Below, in pieces: positions 21,691 to 32,159 of a DNA stretch of 64,000 nucleotides (the first letter of the stretch is position 1; every line of letters begins with the position of its first letter). Below the pieces are notes generated by a model. The model saw only the letters and a program-made list of their open reading frames with translations. It had not been told where the DNA came from and made no database searches. This stretch comes from Desmodus rotundus (lineage: Eukaryota; Chordata; Mammalia; Chiroptera; Phyllostomidae), in NCBI RefSeq assembly GCF_022682495.2, contig NC_071390.1, positions 173,005,220 to 173,069,219 of the forward strand, written 5' to 3'. Both the position numbers and the translations under genes were made by a program.

Positions 21691-22155
21691 CAATATGATA
21701 TTGCTCACACTTGTGTTTTAAAATATTCTCTTGAGGTTTAATTTCTAGACATCATTACATTTCTTAAAAATTGAATTGTGCATGTTACATCCCAAATTGG
21801 AAGGATGGTCCTAATGCTTTTGAGGTAGTAAAATTTCATTTAAAAATACTTAAAATGAATACAAAACATATGAGCTGGTGCTTGGGAAAACTTGCTGTGC
21901 GGAGATTTTTGTTCTAAGGGTAGGAAGTGCTGGGAAGAGATTTATTTTTTATCAAAATTTGACCCAAAGTAGAGACTGATTTTTTGAGTTTGACTAATAT
22001 TTTTGCTGATAATGATCAGAATATTATAGCAAATAATCATTTTATTCAGAATCTTATTCAACACAAGTTAAATATAGACACTGTTTTACACAAAATTGTG
22101 GTTGAAATTATGACCATTCCCAGAATCATGAAAGATTAACCTAAAACCTTTCTAT
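21691..22155. other. No recognised feature
   Basis: AT-rich sequence with no recognised repeat or gene. Confidence 0.45.
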
Positions 22156-22164
22156 CATCTACAG

Positions 22165-22378
22165 CACAGGTGGCAAACACAAGGCCTGAGGGCTGAATCC
22201 GGCCCTCTACCTTGTTTTATCCAGCCCAGCACCTGGTTTCTATGCAGCGCCAGCACCAAGCTCTCACTTAACTGTTAAGGAATCGTTATATTTATACAGT
22301 TCTAAAATTACATTTGGCCCTTGGAAGGCAACTGCGAGGCTGATATGGCCCCTGGAGAAAATGAGTGTGACACCCCTG
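22165..22378. mobile_element. hAT-type MITE with 8-bp target duplication
   Basis: The ends are short inverted repeats ('cacaggtggcaaacacaagg' left; 'gtgtgacacccctg' right). Eight-bp duplications flank it: atctacag at 22157-22164 and ctctacag at 22379-22386, differing at one base. Internal blocks 'ggcctgagggctgaatccgg', 'cccagcacctggtttctatg' and 'ttaactgttaagga' are typical of non-autonomous hAT elements seen in bats. 214 bp, non-coding. Confidence 0.85.
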
Positions 22379-22412
22379 CTCTACAGTAAGAAATACACTT
22401 TTTGGTATGATC

Positions 22413-22440
22413 CAGCACACACACACACACACACACACAG
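22413..22440 (+). repeat. (CA)n microsatellite
   Basis: About 12 uninterrupted CA units, 35 bp after the hAT element. Confidence 0.95.
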
Positions 22441-22549
22441 GCGACCACTGCTGAGACAATGCACCCCCTCCCTGTGTAAGATGTATTCTACTTTTTATTT
22501 TGTACCTCTTCATTTCAACAAGGTTGCTTTTGCCTTTATACATTGATTT

Positions 22550-22650
22550 GAAGGCACATTATTTGGAAAACACTGATCTGGCCCAAACCATTCATTCACT
22601 TTACAAATGGGAAGACAAAGGGGCAGAGAGGGGACCCTTCATCCCTCAGT
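22550..22650. repeat. Possible MIR3 or L3-type fragment
   Basis: 'gatctggcccaaaccattca' and 'actttacaaatgggaagaca' followed by 'ggcagagaggg' resemble the common ancient repeat pattern of 'tttacagatgaggaaactga'. Confidence 0.4.
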
Positions 22651-23194
22651 TCATCTAATTCAAGAAATCCTGTTGCTAAATTGTGCATTAGCCAACAAAC
22701 CGTGTCTTCTCTTTCATTCCAATCAATGATCCTATAAAATCATAAGTAGAAGCTACAGTTCCACTAAAAAGGAAAAAACACACAACCTATTTCTTGGGTT
22801 TAAGTCCGAGTCCTCAGGGACAAGTTCCCTAAATGCTTTGGGCCTTCGTGTGCTTATTTTTTTATGCGGGGACTTAGAGCTTCCCGCAGCGAGCTTCAGC
22901 GGAACTCTGTGAGATGGTTGTGGAGACAACACGGATGGGAAGGCCCAGTGGAATTCATGGTTTCCATTTTTGTGCCTTACTCCCCTCCCAAATCATGTTA
23001 ATGAAAAAAAAAAAGAACAAAAAATAAGGAACCAAATACACAATATTGTATTTTGGTTCAACTGCCCACAAATCACCTTTCTCCGTGATTCTCGGTGTGG
23101 CGGACTAAGATGGCTGCAGAGTCGTGGGCAGTTCTCCTATGAAGAGGCGGGGCTCTTTTTTCCTGTTCTGCATTTCGAGCTGGCCTGTGACTGC

Positions 23195-23585
23195 CTTGAC
23201 CAGGAATCTATTGCCGCAGCGACGTGGTGCCAGTTGTAGACGCCGTCTTTAAATGGACTGACGGTTTCCACCTTGGTTCCTCTGAGAGCTGAGGGACAGG
23301 CCCTGGGACCACATGGAGAAGGAGGGTTCTCATGAGACCCCAACCTTCCAGGTGTCCCCATCAAGGGGCCAGGCAGGTGGTATGATCTCAAGGACCCTCC
23401 AGATCAGCCTGGCCTCCAGCCGAACCCATCCTGCACGAACCCGTTTGATCCCACGTTGAACAGAGAATCACCCAGCTAAACCACTGACCAAAACAACCAT
23501 GAGATTTGATAAAGTGGTTGCTGTTTTAAGCCACCAAGTTTTGGGGTAGTTTTTCAGTGCAACGATGGGTAACCAGAACACTGGA
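23195..23585 (+). mobile_element. MLT1-like LTR (ancient endogenous retroviral LTR)
   Basis: The 3' part 'gataaagtggttgctgtttt', 'aagccaccaagttttggggt' and 'acgatgggtaaccagaaca' is the characteristic MaLR end. Upstream 'gatcagcctggcctccagcc' is consistent. No internal retroviral sequence is attached, and it has no coding potential. The 5' limit is uncertain. Confidence 0.7.
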
Positions 23586-23649
23586 GCTGCTACAAATAGT
23601 TCAGGTAAGCAGTTTCCTAGAGGCAAAATAGCAAGGTATAGTTTCTGGA

Positions 23650-23855
23650 GCAAGACGGCCTTGATTGAGTCCTTGTGCAAATTACTAAATCTCTGTGTAC
23701 CTAAGTTTCCTCACCTGTAAAATGGGGATAATAATTCTACCCTGTTCATATGGTTACTTTGAGGATAAAAAAAAGTTAATACCAGTCTGTACAAAGTTCT
23801 GAGAACAGGCCCTTGCATACAGAACATGCTATGCATATATGGATTATTATTCTAC
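23650..23855 (+). repeat. MIR SINE, near full length
   Basis: 'ccttgtgcaaattactaaat', 'ctaagtttcctcacctgtaa', 'aatggggataataattctac' and 'tggttactttgaggataaaa' occur in MIR order. Confidence 0.85.
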
Positions 23856-23859
23856 AGCA

Positions 23860-24340
23860 AGAAAATATATTTTAAATATTGATTTAGATTACAACTCAGA
23901 GGATCAGGTTTTACTGCTTTTGGATTGGCAACAGCTCTTTGTCCTAGGTCTTCAGGTCTTTTGAAATCTGACTTGCAAGATAATTTCAATTGTCTTTAGA
24001 AAGGAATGTCCTCATGGGCCCTAAAAGAGACAAAGAATCGTAAACAAGGAGCAGAGAGACATGACATTTGCTGGAGCAGCATTTAGTAACAGGTATACTG
24101 TTTTAACATTGTAATTAGAGATGTGGGCAAGAGGTTCAGTAGCACATTAATCATATATGTGACATCAAATCATGTAGAAGACAAGAGAAAACAGGGATTA
24201 CATCTTTATTGCAGAAGCCAGTAGGAAGGCGAGCTGGGAAGAAAATGAAACAGAAAGATGAAATGCAGTCAAGTTCAAGATTTTGAATTGGATCTGTCTA
24301 TATAACAATCCTTTCCCTCCCCCACCCCCAAAATGATTTG
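23860..24340. other. No recognised feature
   Basis: No recognised repeat, RNA gene or coding sequence. Confidence 0.45.
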
Positions 24341-24344
24341 AAGC

Positions 24345-24585
24345 ATTGCAGCTGAACAAGTATTTACCGAAGGTGTGTTATGTGCCAGGCGAGGCACTGT
24401 GCTCCAAAATGAGAACTCCTAGGCAACTGAGGCCTGTCTCTACCTATAAAGCCCTCACAGTCCTAGAGGCAACGCAGACTGAAACCCATAAAAATAACAC
24501 GGGGTGATGATGGACTCAAGAATAAATGTAGGTACAGGGTGCAGATGTCATACAGATGAGGGAGTGAATGCTTCTCCTTGGCCTG
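24345..24585 (-). repeat. LINE-2 3' end
   Basis: 'gaacaagtatttaccgaagg', 'tgtgttatgtgccaggcgag', 'gcactgtgctccaaaatg' and 'ctcacagtcctagaggcaac' are the reversed L2 terminus. Confidence 0.8.
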
Positions 24586-24959
24586 ATGTGTACCACAATG
24601 GACAAGTAAACAAAAGATACAGAAGCTAGAGCTATAAATAGGAAATTGAGACTATGTATATAAAGAGAAAGAAAACAGAAACCCACAAGAGTTTGTATTT
24701 ATATTTGAGAATCCGATTTGTCTGTTTCCTTCTTTTTGTGAAGGACCAAAAAGGAAAACAGGGTGAGTTACAAGCTGCCATCGGAGAGAATGAGAATTAA
24801 AAATCAAGATATAATTAAATAAAAGTGATCCAAGAAAACATTTTTGAACTTGGGAAAAATACATTGACTAAAGGAAAACAAATTTCATTAAAATCATATA
24901 TAGGGCATTGGCGTTATCCGTGGAAGTAATAGGATTTTAAGCCAAATGTATTAGAATTC

Positions 24960-25330
24960 TTTTTATTCATTCATTCATTCAGGGAAGCTGATACAACGAA
25001 AACAACACATAGTCACTGCTCCTCCAAAGCTCACAGTCAAACTGGTGGGTGAGTGGGTGGGAGGAAATCTTTAACCAGGTAATTGTGCCAGTATATAGTC
25101 ATAACTTTGTTACTTTACAAGGAAAAAGCAAAGTGAACAATGAAGGGCATAACAGGGATCTAGAATTGAGGGGCTGCCTTCAGAGGCTCTCCTCTGGAAA
25201 GAGGATGCTTGCCTCGAGACTTGAAGAATGGGTAACACAGGTAGGAAGAGAAGTGGGGGGAGGGCTGTTTAGACAGAACCTACAGCTGGCCAAGGCCCTG
25301 TGGTAGGAGGATCTTATAAAACAGGCTTTG
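24960..25330 (-). repeat. LINE-2 3' end, long fragment
   Basis: 'tattcattcattcattcagg' and 'gctcacagtcaaactggtgg', then further on 'gaggatgcttgcctcgagac', 'ttgaagaatgggtaacacag' and 'ggccaaggccctgtggtagg', follow the reversed L2 3' region. Confidence 0.7.
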
Positions 25331-25605
25331 GGAGAAATTCGCTGGAAGGGATACTAGATTTTAGTCCATATAACCTCAGCTAGAAATGCTTTACATTTAT
25401 TTAACATCAAGAGAAATTCAGGTGTACTTACAACCCCAATAGAATATTTTGGACAGTGTAAACCCTTTTGAGTCTAGGAGAAGTAATTAAAGGTTTCTCT
25501 CTGCTTCCTCACTTCCTAGTGATGTCACTCCTGTCCGGGGATCGTTGAGAGGTGATTTTGGAATCTGAAGTATTTGGGCTGGTCAGGGTACTGAGCCATA
25601 CAGCA

Positions 25606-25971
25606 TTATGAGAGCTTCCTGTCAGAAAACCTGGCTCTAAACCCAGTGGGATTGTACACTGTCGTCTCAGTGATAAGTCTGATGAATGCGATGAAAAACA
25701 CAACACTTCGCTTTGGACTTGCAATTAAAAAAATGTATTGAAGTTCATGTTCTCCTACTCTGCGATAATGTTTAGGCTTGATGTGAACAATTGCTAAGTC
25801 GTACATTTGAATGATCTGAATATATAGAATTGTATTTCCGTAGCGCTCTTCTTCTTCATAAATCAGTCGCTGCTTCTTAGGAGGAAAATAAATTTGCTTT
25901 TGAATGGAGCACCAAAGTTTTTTTCTTCCCATTATTAGATTCTGCATGCTCGAATGGGTTGCAAATCCCAT
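25606..25971 (-). other. Unrecognised 121-codon open frame or conserved island
   Basis: The minus strand is open for 121 codons from an ATG at 25971, although the DNA is AT-rich and stops should be frequent. The middle reads as charged and aromatic segments (for example RLIYEEEERYGN and VHIKPKHYRRVGEHEL) rather than low complexity. I recognise no domain or family, see no signal peptide and no clear splice sites. It could be a processed pseudogene, an exon or a conserved non-coding island open by chance. Confidence 0.25.
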
Positions 25972-26137
25972 GGAGACCCAGATGGAGCCCCACCTTCTGC
26001 AGGAAGCTTTTGTACTCCCTCTGGTTCGCTCTGATCTGCCTGTTTTCTGATGCCCATCATTTCGTTCATATATATATCCCCCCCCCCAATTTAACTCTCT
26101 TAAGTGCTTACATATTTTTCATTCTGACTACATTTTT

Positions 26138-26327
26138 TATCCTTACTTGAGGATATATTTATTGATTTTAAAGAGAGAGAAAGGGAGAGAGAGAGAGAAA
26201 CATCTGTGGGAGAGAGAAACATCGGTCGCCTGTGGTACGCACCCTGACCAGGGATCAAACCCGCAACCTAGGTATGTGCCCGGAGATTTGGTAAATGGGT
26301 CAACATTCTGACCACCAGGCCAGAGCC
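26138..26327 (-). mobile_element. VES-type bat SINE
   Basis: Reverse orientation: a tail side 'tttattgattttaaagagag', a purine run, 'caccctgaccagggatcaaa' and 'cccgcaacctaggtatgtgc', then the head 'accaccaggccagagcc'. It is flanked by 'cattctgactacatttt' (from 26119) and 'cattctgattatatttt' (from 26328), a target duplication of about 17 bp with two differences. Confidence 0.85.
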
Positions 26328-26444
26328 ATTCTGATTATATTTTAAACCACAATTCCTGGCATGGAAGATGGCACTTCATAAATTCTCAGTGTGTCTATTG
26401 ATTCAATGGATAAGAAACAAAGGGATGGCAGTGTTGCATCCGCT

Positions 26445-26610
26445 TGAATTCTTAAGTTGCAAGAAACAGGCTGAGACTCTTGTTAACTTAAGAAGGTAAT
26501 TCATTGGAGGGTTGCAGGGTTGCTCAGAGCAGGTGCGGGAGGTTAAGAATCAGGCTTGGGAGAGTTGGGGACCAGTGGACACCAGGGGGTGTTGGCTGCA
26601 CCATTGGTCA
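26445..26610. repeat. Possible ancient interspersed repeat
   Basis: 'agttgcaagaaacaggctga' followed by 'aggtaattcattggagggtt' and 'ggcttgggagag' resembles a common old mammalian repeat. The class was not resolved. Confidence 0.35.
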
Positions 26611-26704
26611 GTGAGTGCTTGCTGAATGCAACAGAGAGGTTTCCCTCTGGAGTTGAGGTTCCAGAGGACATGCGAAGGTGACCTGCTCTTACTGGTGTCG
26701 TGCA

Positions 26705-26900
26705 CTCTAATAGTGACAATAACATCCCCTCACATTTCCTGGGTTCATCGTGTGTCCGATCACATTGAAACCTCTCTGAGTCCTAGCTCATTTCCTCCGC
26801 GCATAACCCTTGGGTCAAGTGCTATGAATACTCTCCTCATGCAAATGAATAAACTGAGGCACACCAAAGAATCCAAAGTATTTGTTATCAGAAACTCATT
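26705..26900 (-). repeat. MIR SINE, diverged
   Basis: 'taatagtgacaataacatcc' is followed by 'ctctcctcatgcaaatgaat' and 'aaactgaggcacaccaaaga', reversed MIR landmarks. Confidence 0.6.
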
Positions 26901-27113
26901 TTATACTCTATATCCCATTGGTAGAATTTGAATGTTAATTTTGTTTTTTAACCATCTTGCAAGAGTATGAAGAAGATTAATGAGGAAATGTTGGCATAAT
27001 ATTTAGTGTTTCTTGGAAGAAAGCGTCTGGTGAATTCAATTATTGTTGTGCATTTTCATAATAATGAAATATGAAATATCATAGTATTTTATGCTCTCCT
27101 CTTTAATTCATCC

Positions 27114-27357
27114 TTTTTTAAAAGCTTTTTTAAAAAATTATTGATTTTAGAGAGAGGGGGCAGGGAGAGAGAGAAACAGAGGGATAGAGAGAGGTAGAGA
27201 GAGAGAGAGACAGAGAGAGAGAGAAAGAAACATCGATTTGTTTTCCACTAATTTATGCATCATTGGTTGATTCGTGTGTGTGCCCTGACCGGAGACAGAA
27301 CTGGCAGCTTCGGTGTATTGGGACGATGCTCTAACTCACTGTGCTACCGGTTAGGGC
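27114..27357 (-). mobile_element. VES-type bat SINE with expanded purine tract
   Basis: Reverse orientation: 'aaaaattattgattttagag', a long GA-rich run at 27150-27230, 'aaacatcgatttgttttcca', 'gtgccctgaccggagacaga' and the head 'gtgctaccggttagggc'. The (GA)n segment is longer than in the other copies. Confidence 0.85.
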
Positions 27358-27457
27358 TAATTAACTTTCCTAATCCTAGCTCACAATCAACTTCTTTTCA
27401 AAGCCAAAGATTTCAGAAGTCACTCTTTCTTAAGTTTTTTCCTCCTAATTTTATAAG

Positions 27458-27512
27458 TGTATATATATATACATTGCAGTATATATATATACACACACAC
27501 ACACACATATAT
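27458..27512 (+). repeat. (TA)n/(CA)n microsatellite
   Basis: Two TA runs are separated by 'cattgcag' and followed by about nine CA units and a short TA run. Confidence 0.95.
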
Positions 27513-27514
27513 TT

Positions 27515-28205
27515 ATTGATTCCAATCTGAAGTATTTATCATTTTAAATTCTTTTCCCCTTGAAGGTCAGGGCTCTAGGGATGCAAGAGATGAAACCCTG
27601 GGTCAAAGAACACTTGTAGTTCTCCAGTGGACAGATGATCAAATTTGGATTTGGGGAACAAAACAAGGAATCCTACGTTAAGAGTTAAACTACAACCACA
27701 GAGTTAATGCCCATCCTTCTTAGATCATTATAAGGAGCCCTTCCTGTGTTAAGAGAAAAAGGAACAGAGAGAGGGAGAGAAAGTGATCTGGAAAGAATTT
27801 CCCCTTGATATCTTGTCACTCACCCAAATGGCTGGTGATAATTGGACACTGGAGACATTTGTGAGATAAGACAAGATATCACTTCCTTAAGAAGCTACAT
27901 CTCTGACAATGGAGTACCAGCCATTATCTCTGGACACAGGGGATCTATGCCTTGGCTAATGCCAATGTGCTAAACCTCAATTATCAGAAAATATGCTGAG
28001 AAATTATAAAAGATGGGACAGAAGACTTTATCTAGGTGACAAAGTTTAAGACTATTTGTGCTAGTCCCAAGTTTCCCCATTAGTAAAATAAATAGGAAGG
28101 CAAGATGGGGCAAGATTGGGAGCTTAGAAAAAAAAAATTGATGAAAAGAATCAGGAAGATTTCCATGAGCCTATGAATGAGCTTTAATAATTTTGTTGAC
28201 TAGAA
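27515..28205. other. No recognised feature
   Basis: AT-rich sequence with no recognised repeat or coding sequence. Confidence 0.45.
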
Positions 28206-28221
28206 TAATATAATATTCTTT

Positions 28222-28830
28222 TTTAATATATCTTTTTGAGTTTTATTTTTTATTGTATATACAATAAGACCATTACCATTTACTCCCCTTACTCCCCCCT
28301 GCAATCACCACACTGTTGTCCATGTCCATGAGTCCTTTTTCCTTTCTGCTCAATTCCTCCACCCCTAGCCCCTCTTAGCTGTCAACCTGCTCTGTCTGAG
28401 TCTGCCTCTGTGTTGTTAGTTCAGTTTGTTCATTAGATTCCACATATGAGTGAAATCATATGATATTTCTTTTTCACTGACTAGCTTATTCCACTTAGCA
28501 TAATGTTGTCCAGGTCCATCTATCTGTCATCATAAAGGGTAAAATTTTCTTTTTTTCTTTTTTTTCATCCAAGTAGTATTCCATTGTGCAAATGCCCCAT
28601 AGTTGTTTTATCCACTCATCTACTGATAGAAACTTGGGCTGCTTCCCTATCTTGGTGATTACAAATAATGCTGCAATGAACATAGGGGTGCTTATGTTCT
28701 TTTGAATTTGTGTTTTTGGGTCCTTCAGATATATTCCCAGAAGTGATATTGCTGGGTCAAAAGGCAGATCCATTTTTAATTTTTTTGAGGTATCTCCATA
28801 CTGCTTTCCACAGTGGCTGCACCAGTGTGC
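28222..28830 (-). mobile_element. 5'-truncated LINE-1 with perfect 14-bp target duplication
   Basis: The minus strand carries the end of L1 ORF2 plus a 3' untranslated region. The duplication ATATAATATTCTTT is exact at 28208-28221 and 28831-28844. This marks both ends and suggests a comparatively recent insertion. The sequence is AT-rich at its 3' (left) end. Confidence 0.9.
28495..28830 (-). pseudogene. LINE-1 ORF2 carboxy-terminal remnant
   Basis: The frame reads the familiar ORF2 end, including PFDPAISLLGIYLKDPKT, FIAALFVITKIGKQPKF and SVDEWIKQLW followed by MEY. The open frame continues upstream into flanking DNA (to 28959), but that part is not L1. Near 28780-28790 an A-run appears to shift the reading frame relative to the usual ORF2 sequence, so even the remnant is broken. 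Endonuclease and reverse-transcriptase regions are absent through truncation, so it cannot be active. Confidence 0.9.
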
Positions 28831-28844
28831 ATATAATATTCTTT

Positions 28845-29500
28845 GTGTCAGTCTTCCAAGTTTAAAAAAGCACTGTGAAAGATCAAGTACACCTGTGCAT
28901 ACACTGGTCTCACTCTTTTTACCTGTACTTAATTGCATTTTCATAGCACTCTTCCCCAACAGAGAACAAAATGTTTTACAGCAGACCTAGGTCTAAGTTG
29001 GTGTGTTATAATATAAAGAAAATGGTTAACCTGTTCAATTGAATTTATATATTTAAGATGGAGCAAGTGTATATTTTGGGATGGATAACCTGTATTTAAA
29101 TTATGATACAATTCCATAGTGCTAATAGATTGGATAATCGTTATAGAAACTATGGTTTGATAAATGTCCTTGTGCTAAAAGATTCATTTCAAGTTTAATG
29201 AGTGTACAATGGAGGCTTATAATGTAGTCTTGGAAAGTTTAGTCCGCAGCAACATTTGAATGCTTGATTAAAATGATGTAGTGGAATGTTTAAAGACTGT
29301 TCTATTCAGTGGTAAGGATTCTAATCAATCTATTAAAAAGCATTAACTGGACAACTATGATAAGCAAGGGGCTTTTGGTTTGGGTGGATTGACTTTGGGA
29401 CATAGAAATGGCTCCAACCAGACTCTTGATCAGTGCTGAACAAGCGTTTGCATCACAAAGAAGGAATGAACTCACAAATCTTGAATGATACTGAAGATGT
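28845..29500. other. No recognised feature
   Basis: AT-rich sequence with no recognised repeat or gene. Confidence 0.45.
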
Positions 29501-29504
29501 TTTA

Positions 29505-29665
29505 GAATGGATACTATGTGCCAAGTACAGCCATAGATCAGTCTACACGTCTGTGCCGTAACCGACTGTGGTTGTACTAAAGGGTGGGTAGAGTGACAGA
29601 TTGAGAAACTTATTTGAGGTCAGACATCTGAGAGGTAGTGGGCTGGGATTTGAACATGGGTTTGA
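29505..29665 (-). repeat. MIR SINE, diverged
   Basis: 'tactatgtgccaagtacagc', 'gattgagaaacttatttgag' and 'gtgggctgggatttgaacat' are reversed MIR landmarks. Confidence 0.65.
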
Positions 29666-30059
29666 TTGCATCTATTATGGGGGTTCTTGGACTCCCTAGA
29701 CCTTCTGTGACCTCCCTGGTTACAAGTTTGATTGTAAATCTTCCCAGGGAGATTATTAATAGCTTTATTACCTTCTCAATGAGATTCATAATGAAATCCT
29801 GTACCTTCCTCCCAAATTGTAAAAGCTCGTATTCAATTGAAAGGTTCAGATCTAGTCATAACACAACAGATACATTCCACATAAATAGATAAATAGACAA
29901 AGTTCAACAAAGACATTGTATGATGAGTTGCTTGGGTACATCATTGGAAGTGGTAGGAGCCCTGTCCGTGGTGTGATTTTTGGAAAGTTTACCCTAGGAA
30001 GAGGCATCTGAGAGGTGCCTTGAGGGATGTCTTAAATACTTGGGTCATGGACCTGGATT

Positions 30060-30760
30060 CCAGCTTTGTGTGCTGCGACCACATTCTCTCCCTCCTTGTG
30101 CACCTTTCTTAGAGTGACAACTGACAGCCAGGAAGAAATAATTCCCACGCGTTTGCCTCTTCCTGGAGCCGATTACCTGCAAGGCTGCTCCGTGAACATT
30201 AGGCTGAGAACAGCGAGGCGAACGCCATTTGGAAAAGTTCCAGCCAGAGCGGATGTCCAGCTGCTCATTTAGTTCATGAACTGTTTGTCAATACTGACAA
30301 TTAGTGGGCTAAAGATTGCATTGAGCACACGACAAGAATCAATGTGTGCTGCACTGGTTAGTTATTTACCTCCGAGTGTATTAAAGCCCATAGATTTCTT
30401 ATAAATCCTTCCAAGCCACCGCGCTATGATCCTCTCAACAACACGCATTGACACATCGATAAATCCTTTTGACGAGGGTGATCTGTGAAAATCAATACCA
30501 GTTTATCAGCAATTCCCATGTAGGCCTCTTTCTGACAGGCCAGCAGAGGTTTAAGATCATTTCCCAAAGCAGGAGAACCGGCATGGTTAGGGGCAAACCT
30601 CGCAGTCACTGTGCTTACCTTGCAGGCGCTTACCTCGATTGAAGTCCTTTGCTCAGAGGATCTTTGTAAATCCCTTCTGAGGGAGACAGACCCACTCACT
30701 GATAGTCCCGGAGACGGTGACGCAGCCACCTTTAAAAGTGAAGTGGGGGGTCATAGGTCT
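30060..30760. promoter_or_regulatory. Repeat-free 0.7-kb island, candidate distal regulatory element
   Basis: No interspersed repeat is recognisable over about 700 bp, unusual for this window. Motifs cluster at 30271-30304: the perfect palindrome AGTTCATGAACT (30271-30282), the inverted repeat TGTCA-ATAC-TGACA (30286-30299) and CAATTAG (30298-30304). These resemble palindromic nuclear-receptor, TALE-homeodomain and homeodomain sites. A 101-codon open minus frame (30424-30729) has no recognisable product. Regulatory function is inference. Confidence 0.35.
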
Positions 30761-30769
30761 CAGTGTGTA

Positions 30770-31690
30770 GTCACTTTGCCTATGACTTCCCGATCTTCAG
30801 CTCCTCTCTTTGTCAAAGAAAGCTTGAGCCCTTCCCAGCCGTTCCTCCCCTTATTCTTTTAGCTTTTAGCAAAGGCACTTAATGTATCTGTCTGTTGAAC
30901 AGGTTTGCTTTACATGTTTTTATTATACGAGCTGACTTAAACCTTCATGCTAAGTAAAAAGACCCACAATTTAAGTTCCTATACAACCACAGAATATTAG
31001 TTAAGATAAGGAGTGCTACTGTAACAAACACATCTCACAATGTCAGTCTCTGCCATGTAATATGTGGGTCATTGTCCTCTCCATCCTGATTCAGGAACTC
31101 AAGCCCCCTCCATCCGTGGCTCTGACATCTCCTAGGGTCTGCGTGATCTTAGTTCAGCCTGAGAAAATAGGAAAAGGGAAGAGAGAAACAGAAACGCACC
31201 CACTTCTTAAAACCCTCATTGAGAAATGGCACTTTAAGTAGGCTTAGTCTATGAACTAAAAACAAGGCCACCTGAGCAAAAAAGGATTTGTCAATGTAGT
31301 CCCCGGTAGGCCACCTCCCAGTGACAGTCCCACCTTGTGCAAGGGGAGCAGACATTTGCTGCTGTGTTAAGTGCATGGGATACAGGTCTGGATAAGACGC
31401 GGTCCTGATACTTTGCAAAGTTTGCTGGCAGATGAGGGAGACAGTCCGCCTGCCCTCAGCTAGCAGAATTTATGCAGGTTTTCATTTCATTACTAACCTC
31501 ACTGGTAAGACCCCCTAAATAACGATGACCTTTATTTCTATGGGCTTCCATGGACCCTAACTTTTGGCATAAAATTCACATCAAAACTCTCTCTTAGGCC
31601 TCTCCTTTGAACGTTATAACTGAATTGCTGTTACCAGGAGCAATTAAGCAGTTTTAAGGGGTCCTGAAAAGTAATGAGTTCATAAACATC
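30770..31690. other. No recognised feature
   Basis: No recognised repeat, RNA gene or coding sequence. Confidence 0.4.
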
Positions 31691-31699
31691 CCATGTTTT

Positions 31700-32025
31700 C
31701 CCTCTCTTTAAAAAAAAAATAATACCACCTCCAAAGAGGTGACTGCACTAAACTTTCAGGCTTCCAGGCTCCACTGGTCATTAATAACATCTGCCTGCCA
31801 TTCTGTTTGTCTCAGGGCTTTCTTGCTAGCTGCCTTCTCTCTGCCTCTTATAAAAATCTTTGCTGAGCAGCCATGTCTGTGTCTTGCTGAAACTAATAAA
31901 ATTATATCTATCGTTCTCTTGGGGAACTCTATCCAGAGTCGCATTTGAGATTCAAAGACAAAGAGAAGTTTCTGCTGGCATTTTGCTGTAATTAAAGACC
32001 CCCGAGTTTTCCAGAGGGGCATGTC
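31700..32025. promoter_or_regulatory. Repeat-free island, candidate conserved element
   Basis: No repeat recognised. It contains 'actggtcattaataacatct', 'gaaactaataaaattatatc', 'attcaaagacaaagagaagt' and 'tgctgtaattaaag', which include homeobox-core TAAT words and a SOX or TCF-like ACAAAG. Function is inference only. Confidence 0.25.
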
Positions 32026-32067
32026 TAGAGGAAGAGATATCTGCTAACTTTAGGGTTGTTGAGGGGG

Positions 32068-32152
32068 TCTTTTGTTTTCTTCTTTTTTCTTCCTTCCTTC
32101 CTTCTTTTTCCTTCCCTCTTCTTTTCTTCCTTCTTAACCTTTTTTTTATTTA
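32068..32152 (+). repeat. Pyrimidine-rich (TTCC)n simple repeat
   Basis: A continuous T/C tract containing 'cttccttccttccttctttt' ends in an eight-T run. Confidence 0.9.
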
Positions 32153-32159
32153 TCTTCTT

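Noticed and set aside
25606..25720. Possible similarity to a phosphodiesterase exon on the minus strand
   Set aside because: A few words looked alike from memory, but the reading frame did not agree and the match was too short to trust.
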